From Gammaproteobacteria bacterium (lineage in GTDB: Bacteria > Pseudomonadota > Gammaproteobacteria > PIVX01): a stretch of DNA of 34,039 nt. Positions 8,858-17,629 of the stretch are shown here, in pieces. The DNA lies in the NCBI GenBank assembly GCA_003353785.1, contig PIVX01000018.1:1-34039 (forward strand), given 5' to 3'. The notes beneath the pieces were generated by a model. That model did not search any database, was not told the origin of the DNA, and saw nothing but the letters and a program-made list of their open reading frames with translations. Position 1 is the stretch's first letter. Every line of letters begins with the position of its first letter. The translations under genes were made by a program, and so were the position numbers.

Positions 8858-11434
8858 ATGAATATGGATAAGCTAACTACGGATTTTCAAACAGCTTTGT
8901 CTAACGCTCAGTCAAAAGCTATTCAAAATGATAATCAATTTATTGAACCTATGCATGTCATGTATGCTTTATCTGAGAATACAGAAAGCACGGTTGGTCA
9001 TATATTAAACCAAGCAGGGATTAAAAGAGGGTTAATTAGCCAAAAATTGAGTAATCTAATAAATAACCTGCCAAAAGTAAGTGGCATCCCAGGTGAAGTG
9101 CATATTTCTCGTGATTTGATGAAAATTTTAAATGTTATGGAAAAATTTGCTCATCAAAAGAATGATGCTTATGTAGCAAGCGAATGGTTTTTAATCGCTG
9201 CATTGGATGTCAAAGATCCGGTTGGAAAGATGTTAATGGGATTGGGTCTTAAAAAAGATAGTATTTTGAAAATAATTGATGAGCTAAGAGGTGGTGAGAG
9301 TGTTGATGGTTCATCAGATGAAAGTAATAGACGGGCTCTTGATAAATATACTATTAATCTAACCTTGCAAGCTGAAAATGGTAAACTTGATCCTGTTATT
9401 GGTCGCGATGATGAGATAAGAAGAACTATTCAAGTGTTACAAAGGCGTACTAAAAATAACCCTGTATTGATAGGAGAACCTGGGGTAGGTAAAACTGCAA
9501 TTGTGGAAGGCTTAGCACTTAGGATCGTGAATAGTGAAGTTCCGGATGGAATAAAAAATAAAATGTTATTATCCTTAGATATGGGGGCTTTAATAGCTGG
9601 AGCTAAGTATCGTGGAGAATTTGAGGAAAGATTAAAAGCAGTTTTAAAGGAGATCTTTCAACAAGAAGGTAAAATTATTTTATTTGTTGATGAATTACAT
9701 ACTATGGTGAGTGCAGGTAAAGCCGAAGGGGCTATGGATGCTGGTAATATGTTGAAGCCTGCTTTAGCGAGGGGGGAATTACATTGCATTGGTGCAACAA
9801 CTCTAGATGAATATAGGCAGTACGTAGAAAAGGATGCGGCTTTGGAGAGAAGGTTCCAGAAAATATTGGTTGATGCTCCTAGTGTTGAGGATACTATTGC
9901 TATTCTTCGAGGATTAAAAGAAAAATATGAAATTCATCATGGGGTTGATATTACGGATCCGGCAATAGTTGCATCTGCAACATTATCCAATAGATATATT
10001 ACAGATAGACAATTGCCTGATAAGGCAATTGATTTAATCGATGAGGCTGCTAGTTTAATTCGTATGGAAATAGACTCTAAACCTGAGTCTATGGATAAGT
10101 TGGATAGAAAAATAGTTCAGCTTAAAATAGAGGAGCAAGCACTTAAGAAAGAAAATGATGAGATTTCTAGGAATAGACTAGGAAATTTAGAGAAGGATAT
10201 TAAAAAATTGGAGAGGGAGTATAGTGAGCTTAATGAAGTATGGAAGAGTGAAAAGTTAGCGTTAAGTGGAGAAAAAGAAATAAAAGAAAAAATTGATGCA
10301 ACAAAACTTGAATTAGAACATGCAAGTCGTAAAAATGATTTAACGAGGATGTCAGAGATTCAATATGGAGTATTACCAGAGTTGGAAAAGCAATTGAAAA
10401 TTGCTAACTCAAAGGATAAGAAACAGAATGTTTTATTACGTAATAGTGTAACAGAGAATGAAATTGCCCAGATAGTTGCAAAATGGACAGGGATCCCTGT
10501 TAATAGAATGTTAAAAGGGGAATCTGAAAAACTGATGAACATGGAAGAAAATTTACATACCAGAGTAATTGGACAAAATGAGGCAGTGAGAGTAGTTGCT
10601 GATTCTATTCGTAGATCTCGCGCAGGGATCTCTGATCCAGATAGGCCAATTGGCTCCTTTTTATTTTTAGGGCCTACCGGTGTTGGTAAAACAGAACTAT
10701 GTAAGGCTTTAGCTCAGTTTATGTTTGATACTGAATCAGCGTTGGTTAGAATAGATATGTCAGAGTATATGGAAAAGCATTCTGTTGCTCGTTTGATTGG
10801 GGCTCCTCCAGGTTATGTAGGGTATGAGCAGGGGGGGTATTTAACTGAAGCAGTTAGAAGAAAACCTTATTCTGTAATTCTATTAGATGAAATTGAAAAA
10901 GCACATGCTGATATTTTTAATATTCTGTTACAAATTTTAGATGATGGTAGGTTAACCGATGGTCATGGTAGGACTGTTAATTTTAAAAACACAGTAATAA
11001 TTATGACTTCAAATTTAGGCTCAGAACATATTCAAAAAATGGATCCAAAAAGTCATAGTGATGAAATAAATCATGCTGTTATGGAGATAGTAAGGAATCA
11101 TTTTAGGCCAGAATTTCTCAATAGGTTAGATGACATTGTTATTTTTAATGGGTTATCTAAAGAACAAGTTAAAGATATTTCTCGGTTACAGTTAAATCTT
11201 TTAGAAAAGCGTTTAAATGTGCTTGGCTTAAAAATAAATGTTGAGGATATTGTTCTATCACATATTGTTGATGTAGGATATGATCCTGTATATGGGGCAC
11301 GTCCGATAAAGCGCACTGTTCAAGAATTAATTGAAAATCCTTTAGCAAAATTAATATTAAAAGGTAAGTTACCAGAGGACTCTATAATTACTATAGGTTT
11401 ACAAGACAATAGGATCCAGTTTGATTCACTGTAA
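8858..11434 (+). CDS. clpB: ClpB disaggregase
   Basis: Hexameric AAA+ ATPase that rescues aggregated proteins with DnaK. All parts are present: N-terminal Clp domain (about 1-150), first ATPase with Walker A GEPGVGKT at residue 206, a coiled-coil middle domain (about 405-525), and second ATPase with GPTGVGKT at residue 605. The length of 858 residues is one more than E. coli ClpB. The frame is open upstream to 8471, but that extension runs through sppA on the other strand and has no homology. I chose ATG 8858, which has TGAGGT 7 nt before it and begins [11 protein letters not shown] like the family. Confidence 0.97.
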   Translation: MNMDKLTTDFQTALSNAQSKAIQNDNQFIEPMHVMYALSENTESTVGHILNQAGIKRGLISQKLSNLINNLPKVSGIPGEVHISRDLMKILNVMEKFAHQKNDAYVASEWFLIAALDVKDPVGKMLMGLGLKKDSILKIIDELRGGESVDGSSDESNRRALDKYTINLTLQAENGKLDPVIGRDDEIRRTIQVLQRRTKNNPVLIGEPGVGKTAIVEGLALRIVNSEVPDGIKNKMLLSLDMGALIAGAKYRGEFEERLKAVLKEIFQQEGKIILFVDELHTMVSAGKAEGAMDAGNMLKPALARGELHCIGATTLDEYRQYVEKDAALERRFQKILVDAPSVEDTIAILRGLKEKYEIHHGVDITDPAIVASATLSNRYITDRQLPDKAIDLIDEAASLIRMEIDSKPESMDKLDRKIVQLKIEEQALKKENDEISRNRLGNLEKDIKKLEREYSELNEVWKSEKLALSGEKEIKEKIDATKLELEHASRKNDLTRMSEIQYGVLPELEKQLKIANSKDKKQNVLLRNSVTENEIAQIVAKWTGIPVNRMLKGESEKLMNMEENLHTRVIGQNEAVRVVADSIRRSRAGISDPDRPIGSFLFLGPTGVGKTELCKALAQFMFDTESALVRIDMSEYMEKHSVARLIGAPPGYVGYEQGGYLTEAVRRKPYSVILLDEIEKAHADIFNILLQILDDGRLTDGHGRTVNFKNTVIIMTSNLGSEHIQKMDPKSHSDEINHAVMEIVRNHFRPEFLNRLDDIVIFNGLSKEQVKDISRLQLNLLEKRLNVLGLKINVEDIVLSHIVDVGYDPVYGARPIKRTVQELIENPLAKLILKGKLPEDSIITIGLQDNRIQFDSL

Positions 11435-11446
11435 AATTTTGGTCTG

Positions 11447-11465
11447 TGTCTTAAATATAGCTATT
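11447..11465 (+). repeat. Copy 1 of a 19-bp direct repeat
   Basis: The sequence tgtcttaaatatagctatt occurs here just after clpB and again at 15061-15079. In AT-rich DNA a 19-bp exact match in a window of this size is unlikely by chance alone. The bases around it (tctgt before) also partly agree. Its nature is unknown; the two copies bracket a region with insertion sequence debris. Confidence 0.55.
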
Positions 11466-11701
11466 AATAGTACTGAAATAAAATACCAAACACATTATTT
11501 ATAGGGTTATTTATATTCTATCGTTGGAATTTCTTTTTAGATTACAAAAAATTAATTATGGTTAAACCCAGACTATTGTTTTTAAATATGTGTACATCTG
11601 TTGGAGTCACGAACTGGTTAGCATTATTGTATTCTATAGAGTCATAGTATAGTTTTATTAGACATGGAGAGAGTATTTTAACAAGATGTTTTGGTTAATC
11701 A

Positions 11702-11730
11702 TTGACATCAAAGATCATGCATAGTACTGT
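11702..11730 (+). promoter_or_regulatory. Putative sigma-70 promoter of the CaaX-tailed protein gene
   Basis: A perfect TTGACA (11702-11707) is followed after 17 bp by TACTGT (11725-11730), a moderate -10. The start codon is 51 nt further on. Confidence 0.45.
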
Positions 11731-11781
11731 TCCGCTTTCATCAGTAGAACCTAAAAACAAATATTTATGAGGAGAGCAAGT

Positions 11782-12474
11782 ATGAAAATTTTTAAAAACT
11801 CTATATTATGGTTTAGTTGTATGATAATTTTATTGGTTAATACTGCTTTTGGATTAACTTTGAAATTCGTACAAACCGATCCTAACCCTAGAAATCATCA
11901 CAATCCGTATAATTCATATACTCATGTGCTTAGTATTAAAGTAGTCACTAAAAAGCAAGAATTTACTGTAAATGTAGCGGAACCTCTAAGTTTACAAGAC
12001 GAAGGGCAACTTAAATTTGCTAACAATGACATGCCAACAGATAGCCAATCTATGTTTCAACAGATGATGGCAACATCGTCAGCAGTAGGACATTTTGATA
12101 GTCAAATTATAGTTCCTTGTCTTGCCAAAAATATAACTTCTATCTCGGTACGTATGCAAGTTAGGAATTCTAAAACCGGTGTGAGAAACCAAGATTGGCA
12201 TGATGTAAGGATAAATAATTTGGAGCTGAGTGGTGATAGTTATTTGATTGACAATGGTATGGGTTATGGGGCGGTTAATTTAACTTTACAATGTGCTTCT
12301 GATAATCAGATAGTTAATGAAGTTATGAGCGATATTGGTACTAAACTTATGAACGATCTTGCTAATCAACTGTTTGCTATAAAGGCAGCTCAGAAAATGA
12401 ACAATAATAGAGCAGATGAAGATGATAGTAAGAATGCTAAGAATGAAGATGATGATGGTTGTGTTATAATGTAA
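11782..12474 (+). CDS. Exported protein of unknown function with a C-terminal CaaX box (CVIM)
   Basis: I do not recognise this 230-residue protein. It starts with a typical Sec signal peptide: basic MKIFKNS, a hydrophobic core, and a likely cut after NTAFG. The mature part contains a phenylalanine/methionine-rich FQQMMATSS, two cysteines (VPCLAK and LQCASD) that could form a disulfide, and a Lys/Asn/Asp-rich tail. It ends in GCVIM: cysteine, two aliphatic residues and methionine, the CaaX farnesylation signal of eukaryotic proteins and the same four residues as in K-Ras4B. Bacteria lack protein prenyltransferases, so the box would only matter in a host cell. The start ATG 11782 was chosen because AGGAG lies 7 nt before it; the frame extends to an ATG at 11767. 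Confidence 0.8.
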   Translation: MKIFKNSILWFSCMIILLVNTAFGLTLKFVQTDPNPRNHHNPYNSYTHVLSIKVVTKKQEFTVNVAEPLSLQDEGQLKFANNDMPTDSQSMFQQMMATSSAVGHFDSQIIVPCLAKNITSISVRMQVRNSKTGVRNQDWHDVRINNLELSGDSYLIDNGMGYGAVNLTLQCASDNQIVNEVMSDIGTKLMNDLANQLFAIKAAQKMNNNRADEDDSKNAKNEDDDGCVIM

Positions 12475-12489
12475 TTTATAAGTTTCATG

Positions 12490-12528
12490 ATTATACCGAA
12501 TAAGATTTTTAATCTTATTCGGTATAAT
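12490..12528 (+). terminator. Perfect 18-bp hairpin after the CaaX-tailed protein gene
   Basis: attataccgaataagatt (12490-12507) and its exact complement (12511-12528) are separated by three bases. A T-rich run (tctattttgttttt) follows. It lies 15 nt after the stop codon and is best read as a rho-independent terminator. The stem is longer and more AT-rich than usual. Confidence 0.7.
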
Positions 12529-12602
12529 GGTCTATTTTGTTTTTAATTGTGAAATCATTTATACGCCCTTACATTATCACTATGTCATTAATTTTTTGAA
12601 GA

Positions 12603-12680
12603 TTTTATCATCCGTGCCATAAAACCTTACGCTGATGGTTAGGATATAAAGCATTTTTTTAGTTTGGTGTTTATTGAGTT
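12603..12680 (-). mobile_element. Solitary end of an IS200/IS605-family element
   Basis: This stretch matches 14496-14570, the right end of the IS200/IS605 remnant downstream. Shared blocks include ttttatcat, cgtgcc, taaaacct, gatggt and ggtgttt, with gaps and changes between them. The palindrome that is clean at 14522-14532 is eroded here. No transposase coding sequence is attached, so only the tip of an older copy remains. Confidence 0.5.
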
Positions 12681-12761
12681 CGGATGTGTTTTCTTTATTC
12701 AATAGTTCTAGTTTGTTCTTTATGATAAAATAGAAAAATTTTATATATTGTAAGATAATTT

Positions 12762-14405
12762 ATGCTTAGTTTACAAAAATTGACAATGCTTATGGGTAGT
12801 AAGCTTTTGTTTCATGAAATTGATCTTTTAATTAATAAATCAGGAAGATATGGTGTTGTTGGGGCAAATGGTACTGGAAAATCTACTTTATTTAAACTAA
12901 TTGCTAATGAGTTACAGCCTACGGATGGACAGATCCGGAAAACAAAGGAACTAAAGATTGGTTGGTTGAATCAAGATCACTTTAAATTTGACGATGAATT
13001 AATAATTAATGTTGTGATCAGGGGTAATGTTGCTCTTTGGAGTGCATTAACGGCAAAAAAGGAATTATTACAGCAAAAAGATTTTGATGAACAGGCAGCT
13101 AATGAATTAGCAGAGCTTGAAGAAGTTATCCAGCATGAAAACGGTTATACAGCAGAAAGTAATGCTGAGGATATATTAGTAGGTTTAGGGGTAAAGCTGG
13201 ATTGTCATTATGATCAACTAAGTTCTTTATCTGGTGGTTATAAGATGCGTGTATTGTTAGCCCAATCTTTATTTAATAATCCTGATATTTTATTATTAGA
13301 TGAGCCTACTAATCATCTAGATATTATGACTACTCAATGGTTAGAGAATTACTTGATTAAAAACTATAATGGGATCTTATTATTTATATCCCATGATAGA
13401 GATTTTCTAAATAATTTATCAACTCATATTCTAGATCTAGATTACGGAGATATTAGACTATACCATGGAAATTACAATAAATTCTGTGAGAAAAAGCAAG
13501 AAATAGTAGAGCAGAAAGATAAAGAGCGTTCTTCCAGCATGAAGAAAATACAAGATATGCAAAAATTTGTTGATAGATTTAAGGCAAAAGCTAGTAAAGC
13601 TCGTCAAGCCCAATCTCGTATGAAAATGATTGATAAAATACAGCTTCCAGAAAAAGAGGTATCTTCCAGGAATAAACCATATATGAATTTTAATGTTTTG
13701 AAACAATCAGGGAAAAATACTTTAACTGTTAATAGTGTTTCAAAATCATATGGAAGTAGAGAATTGTATAGTAACTTGAAATTTAATATTAGAAGAGGTG
13801 AAAAAATTGCTATAATTGGACATAATGGTATAGGTAAGTCTACTCTTATTAAGCAATTATTAAATTTTGTTGAAGGAGAGGACAATGATTTCATTTGGGG
13901 ATCTGATGCGAAGATTTCTTATTTTTCTCAAGATCATCATGAACAATTGAAAGATAATACTACGGTATATCAGTGGCTACGAAATTTACCATTAAAGGTT
14001 GATGATTCTGAAATAAGGAAAACACTAGGGAGAATGCTTTTTACTAAGGAGCAGGTTAATAAGAATATATTATCTTTAAGTGGTGGTGAAGCAGCTAGAG
14101 TTTTATTAGTAAGAATTATTCTAGAAAAATCTAATATTTTAATATTTGATGAACCTACTAATCACATGGATCTAGAAGCTATTGAATCTCTACAAGAAGC
14201 GTTGGTAAGTTACCAAGGAACTTTGCTACTAGTTAGCCATAATAGATATTTTGTATCTAATGTCGCTGATAGGATATTCGTAATGACAGAGTATGGAATG
14301 AAAGATCATCTAGGAGGATATAATGATTTCATTAGTCAATATGGTGAAGACTATTTATGTGGAAAATGGTTAAAATCATCTGAGATATCTTCAAGCAGAT
14401 CTTAA
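12762..14405 (+). CDS. ybiT: ABC-F ATPase, YbiT-like
   Basis: Soluble protein with two ABC ATPase domains and no membrane segments; ABC-F proteins act on the ribosome rather than in transport. Walker A motifs are GANGTGKST and GHNGIGKST; signature motifs are LSGGYKMR and LSGGEAAR; both Walker B regions read DEPTNH. The inter-domain linker (about residues 240-305) is Lys-rich, with KAKASKARQAQSRMKMIDKI, the pattern of the YbiT group. Length (547) and sequence fit E. coli YbiT (530) better than EttA or Uup. The gene sits between two IS200/IS605 remnants in the same orientation. An antibiotic-protection role cannot be excluded but nothing points to it. Confidence 0.9.
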   Translation: MLSLQKLTMLMGSKLLFHEIDLLINKSGRYGVVGANGTGKSTLFKLIANELQPTDGQIRKTKELKIGWLNQDHFKFDDELIINVVIRGNVALWSALTAKKELLQQKDFDEQAANELAELEEVIQHENGYTAESNAEDILVGLGVKLDCHYDQLSSLSGGYKMRVLLAQSLFNNPDILLLDEPTNHLDIMTTQWLENYLIKNYNGILLFISHDRDFLNNLSTHILDLDYGDIRLYHGNYNKFCEKKQEIVEQKDKERSSSMKKIQDMQKFVDRFKAKASKARQAQSRMKMIDKIQLPEKEVSSRNKPYMNFNVLKQSGKNTLTVNSVSKSYGSRELYSNLKFNIRRGEKIAIIGHNGIGKSTLIKQLLNFVEGEDNDFIWGSDAKISYFSQDHHEQLKDNTTVYQWLRNLPLKVDDSEIRKTLGRMLFTKEQVNKNILSLSGGEAARVLLVRIILEKSNILIFDEPTNHMDLEAIESLQEALVSYQGTLLLVSHNRYFVSNVADRIFVMTEYGMKDHLGGYNDFISQYGEDYLCGKWLKSSEISSSRS

Positions 14406-14501
14406 GTTAAAAAATAGTATATTCAATAGGAGTTACCTGGTAATCAATATGAATGAGTTTAGTTTTATATTGTAATTTTTTGTATAGCTATCTTTATTTT
14501 A

Positions 14502-14878
14502 TCATACGTGCCGTAAAACCTCGCACCGATGGTGGGAGATAGAAGGCACTTGATAGTTAGGTGTTTCTTGAGATCTAATATACTCTTTGATGATTTCTAA
14601 GGGTGCGCCACCACAGCTACCAGCAAAGTAACTGGTAGATCATAAAGCATTTCCCCAATAGTATTTTTCTAATTCAGGGAAATGGATTTTTAAATATCTG
14701 CTAGATACCCCTTTAGGCTATTCACTAATTTAGATACAGGTATTTTAGGCGGGTAATGAACCAATGGGTGTACATGGTTTTTTTCACCATCAAATAACTT
14801 AGATTTAAAATCACTGGAAACATCTTCAAATATATCTTTCATGAAATCTAAAGTGTTCTTAGTAAATATTCTCTTCAC
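14502..14878 (-). pseudogene. tnpA: Broken IS200/IS605 TnpA (HUH transposase)
   Basis: Reading on the minus strand from GTG 14878 gives VKRIFTKNTLDF, then the HUH site as NHVHPLVHYPP, then KLVNSLKGYL. The frame is then lost near 14702. In the next frame the match resumes: SRYLKIHFPELEKYYWGNAL, a TGA where TnpA has Trp, STSYFAGSCGGAPLEIIKEY, and a stop at 14502-14504. There are therefore two inactivating changes, a frameshift and a nonsense codon, and the N-terminal part is replaced by a tnpB fragment. Downstream, 14522-14532 (CACC-atc-GGTG on the minus strand) is the hairpin typical of the right end of these elements. Confidence 0.85.
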
Positions 14879-14984
14879 GCACTGATAGCAGCAATTTATT
14901 CATTTTAAATGGACAATTTGAACAGGTTTTTGAACTAGCAAACTATTGAGCAATTTTAACAAGATATACGCCATTTTGTTTTCA
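14874..14984 (-). pseudogene. tnpB: Fragment of IS605-type TnpB (zinc ribbon region)
   Basis: The minus strand reads QNGVYLVKIAQ, a TAG where TnpB usually has an aromatic residue, then FASSKTCSNC and KMNKLLLSVRE. This matches the segment of TnpB that begins the zinc ribbon (SSKTC-x2-C, LSVRE). It then runs straight into the TnpA remnant, so a deletion has joined the two genes. TnpB is the RNA-guided nuclease of IS605 elements; only this short piece is left, and it is interrupted. Confidence 0.7.
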
Positions 14985-15331
14985 TTTTGATAATAACCTC
15001 TAATGAGTATTTTAGTGAGGTGTACTGATAGTGAGGAAAATGAAGATAAATTATATAATCTGTCTTAAATATAGCTATTTTTTTATATATAGTCCTTGAT
15101 TATATTAGTTATATAGCTGGTAGTTGGGATGTAAATCTGTAGGGTAGTAGCACTAATAAATGGTGCAACATCAACTTAAATAAGGCTTAAGCCCCTTCTT
15201 TCTTTTAGCAAGCTTGGGATCTCAAATGGTTTAGGGAATTACTCTAGATGTTTTTCAATTAAGTGCTAGACTAGTATTCACTTGTAGATGGATAAGTTGA
15301 GCATAGAATGCTCTTGCAAATAGGAGAAATT
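14985..15331. other. Non-coding stretch between the IS remnant and the RMF-like gene
   Basis: No intact gene is visible. The second copy of the 19-bp repeat (15061-15079) and a ribosome binding site AGGAG at 15322-15326 lie here. The remainder may be decayed insertion sequence DNA but gives no recognisable translation. Confidence 0.5.
15061..15079 (+). repeat. Copy 2 of the 19-bp direct repeat
   Basis: Identical to 11447-11465 (tgtcttaaatatagctatt), same orientation. It lies about 75 bp beyond the TnpB fragment. Confidence 0.55.
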
Positions 15332-15619
15332 ATGGATGATTTAAATTATTTGGGTATTGCAAAATTATTGCTTGATGTGCAAGCCCCTACACTGGAAGAA
15401 TGCTGGGAAGAAGGGTTTGAATTTGCAGATACTCGTACATTAAGTGATAACCCTTATACGGTAGGCACGGCCAATTATTATCATTGGCAAGATGGTTGGT
15501 GGTCAAGAAAATTTGGCATGGAAGAATTAGATTTATCTCTAGAAATTGCAGCTAATGATTCTTATAGTTTGTCTGTAGATAATGCTCATGACCAGCAGAT
15601 TGTTGCTAGTGAGGTATAA
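15332..15619 (+). CDS. Small RMF-like (ribosome modulation factor family) protein
   Basis: A 95-residue acidic protein. Residues 22-60 carry the pattern of the RMF/CrpP-like fold: ECWEEGFEFA, then DNPYTVGT, then YYHWQDGWWSRKFG, that is, a helix with Gly, an N-P-Y turn and a second helix with W-x-x-GW. RMF dimerises 70S ribosomes in stationary phase, but many relatives with this core have no known role, and this one is acidic where E. coli RMF is basic. It also has a C-terminal extension of about 35 residues. ATG 15332 was chosen because AGGAG lies 5 nt before it; the frame is open back to an ATG at 15308. It stands alone between the IS remnant and the thiamin operon. Confidence 0.65.
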   Translation: MDDLNYLGIAKLLLDVQAPTLEECWEEGFEFADTRTLSDNPYTVGTANYYHWQDGWWSRKFGMEELDLSLEIAANDSYSLSVDNAHDQQIVASEV

Positions 15620-15803
15620 TAAGATATTCACAATTATTTCAAAAATCAAATAGATCATACAAATGTGATCGTCCACCGCTATAAATGATGATGGTTTACG
15701 ATATTATTGCTAAAATGAATATTATATTAATTTGTATATTAGTAATATTACGAAGATAAACTGTATTGCAGAACTTGCTATAATTATTTTGATAATTTTA
15801 GGT

Positions 15804-16814
15804 TCATAAGGTTGCTTTTAATTTTCTTAAACTATTAGACAATTTTATACTGCTATCTATTGGATCATCTGCTGCCCAGACTGAATTAAAACATGCAATC
15901 ATGTTAAGGTTATGTTTGTGCAGTAGATTTATGTTGTTGTGATTTATCCCTCCAATAGCGCATACAGGTATATTAACGGCTTCAGCAATATTTTTTAGAG
16001 TATCTAGGGTCATGGGGGTAGTATTCTTTTTAGTGTCTGTATGAAAAACGCACCCTGCAGAAATATAATTTGCTCCAGCTATTTGTGCCTTAATAGCTTC
16101 AGCTACATTATGGCAACTTATACCAATGATGAATTTTTCTGAAGATAGTTCTCGTGCTATATTTAACGGTAAATCTGATTGTCCTAAATGAACACCATCG
16201 GCAATAGCTAAAGCAATTTCTATATGGTCATTTATTATTAATATAACCTCTCTGTGGATTAATTTTTTAAGGCAGGTTATTTCCTCCAGCAAACGTTTTT
16301 TGTTTCTATTTTTAGATCTTATCTGACATATTGAAATATTAGAGTTATTTATGACATTAGAGATCTGCTCAATAGAGTTAACTTCTAGATCACAAATTAA
16401 GTATAATCCGGATAATTTATTACAATTAAGAAAATTATTAATAGCATCGATTATTTCTTGATGTATCTGATAAGATCTAAATCTTATTTGTTTATATTGC
16501 TTACTAGATATTTCTTCTAATACTCTAGAAGCTTCTTGCATTCTTATGCTATTTGCATGTGCTAAGTCTAGTAGTGAATGGTGTATATTATCTTCTTTAA
16601 GGCGAACTCCTCCAAGATCTTCATTAGAGGAGCGACATATAACTGAGAGTATCAATTCATGTCTTAGTGTCCGGATCTTGATAAATAATTCTTGATCTCT
16701 CAATATGAAGCGAGCTAGATCTTCTAATACTCTTGCTCCTTCTTTAAATCTATTAATATTTGCATCAATAATATAGCGTTTTCTAGGGAATATATTGCTG
16801 TTTCTAAAGCTCAT
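15804..16814 (-). CDS. thiE: ThiD2-ThiE fusion: HMP-P kinase and thiamin phosphate synthase
   Basis: Two domains. Residues 1 to about 130 match the ThiD2 domain (RYIIDANINRFKEGARVLED, LRHEL, SRVLEE), a monofunctional kinase that turns HMP-P into HMP-PP and does not resemble ThiD. Residues about 135-336 are ThiE, which joins HMP-PP and thiazole phosphate to thiamin phosphate: CQIRSK, INDHIEIALAIADGVHLGQ, IGISCHN, AGCVFHTDTKKNTTP and AIGGI are all present. The fusion is known in other bacteria. It is the last gene of the operon, 32 nt after THI4. No Shine-Dalgarno sequence is obvious before ATG 16814. Confidence 0.93.
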   Translation of the reverse strand: MSFRNSNIFPRKRYIIDANINRFKEGARVLEDLARFILRDQELFIKIRTLRHELILSVICRSSNEDLGGVRLKEDNIHHSLLDLAHANSIRMQEASRVLEEISSKQYKQIRFRSYQIHQEIIDAINNFLNCNKLSGLYLICDLEVNSIEQISNVINNSNISICQIRSKNRNKKRLLEEITCLKKLIHREVILIINDHIEIALAIADGVHLGQSDLPLNIARELSSEKFIIGISCHNVAEAIKAQIAGANYISAGCVFHTDTKKNTTPMTLDTLKNIAEAVNIPVCAIGGINHNNINLLHKHNLNMIACFNSVWAADDPIDSSIKLSNSLRKLKATL

Positions 16815-16846
16815 ATTAATAATGTAAAGGAAGTTGTCTATATTTT

Positions 16847-17629
16847 CTAAGCATTATTTTTATCCAGTATCTCAATTGCTACTGTAGCTGCTTGTTCCCC
16901 AGATAGAAGCATTCCTCCAAAAGTAGGCCCCATTCGTGGCAGACCAAATTTTTCAGAGACAGCCATCCCTGCAACAATAAGATTAGGAAAAATTTCTTTT
17001 GTATGAGCAACTATAGATTTCTCCGAATTTTCTATCCAGAGAGGTCCCATTCCTTGAGTATCTAGAAGATTCCTTTTATTTAATAGACGGCATATTGCTG
17101 CACTATGGCCAGTGGCATCTATAGCTAATTTAGATTCTATAATTATTGGATCAAGACATGTGATTAATTTAGGTAGTGTTGTAACGGCAGTCCAGTTAAT
17201 GACTAATCCAGTTAATTCTTTATTTTTAATCATCACATCCTCAATAATTGTCATATTTAAAAATTTTACCCCAGCATCACATGCTCCTTTTATTAGACCA
17301 GAAGCAAAATCAGGAGAGTCTGCAACAAATAAGCCTGGTTCTATCTCTTTATATGGTATATCAAGTTCTTGCAAAAATTTTTCAGCTGGAGATCTTAATG
17401 TTATCTTATTCATAAGATATCCACCTATCCACATACCTCCACCTAAAAAATTATTACGTTCAACTATTGTGACTTTATAATTTTTTTTTGCAAGGAGTCT
17501 ACCTGCCACTAAACCAGCAGGTCCTGCTCCTGCAATAACTATATCTGATTCAATAGCTTCATATAAATGCTTATGATATTCAGTAATAATTGCACGGCTA
17601 ATATTTTTTTCTGCTATTTTTGCAAACAT
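16847..17629 (-). CDS. thi4: THI4-type thiazole synthase with a suicide-type cysteine
   Basis: Makes the thiazole half of thiamin (ADP-thiazole) from NAD, glycine and sulfur. A Rossmann GAGPAG is at 34-39, followed by [16 protein letters not shown], the family's binding region. The C-terminal [13 protein letters not shown] is conserved. The residue that decides the chemistry is Cys158 in TCLDP: the same place is Cys205 in yeast (CMDP), whose sulfur is consumed in one turnover, and His in many archaeal catalytic enzymes (HVDP). This protein is thus predicted to be single-turnover. At 260 residues it is about as long as the archaeal forms. Its start overlaps the end of THI5 by 16 nt, which suggests translational coupling. 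Confidence 0.92.
   Translation of the reverse strand: MFAKIAEKNISRAIITEYHKHLYEAIESDIVIAGAGPAGLVAGRLLAKKNYKVTIVERNNFLGGGMWIGGYLMNKITLRSPAEKFLQELDIPYKEIEPGLFVADSPDFASGLIKGACDAGVKFLNMTIIEDVMIKNKELTGLVINWTAVTTLPKLITCLDPIIIESKLAIDATGHSAAICRLLNKRNLLDTQGMGPLWIENSEKSIVAHTKEIFPNLIVAGMAVSEKFGLPRMGPTFGGMLLSGEQAATVAIEILDKNNA

Larger units (their letters stand above)
11435..11781. other. Intergenic region before the CaaX-tailed protein gene
   Basis: No gene is recognised in these 347 bp. It holds one copy of a 19-bp dispersed repeat (11447-11465), the promoter at 11702-11730 and the ribosome binding site AGGAG at 11770-11774. The 230 bp between the repeat and the promoter show nothing I can interpret. 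Confidence 0.6.

Noticed and set aside
17112..17480. Plus-strand frame of 122 codons inside thi4
   Set aside because: It is the antisense shadow of a well-conserved gene.
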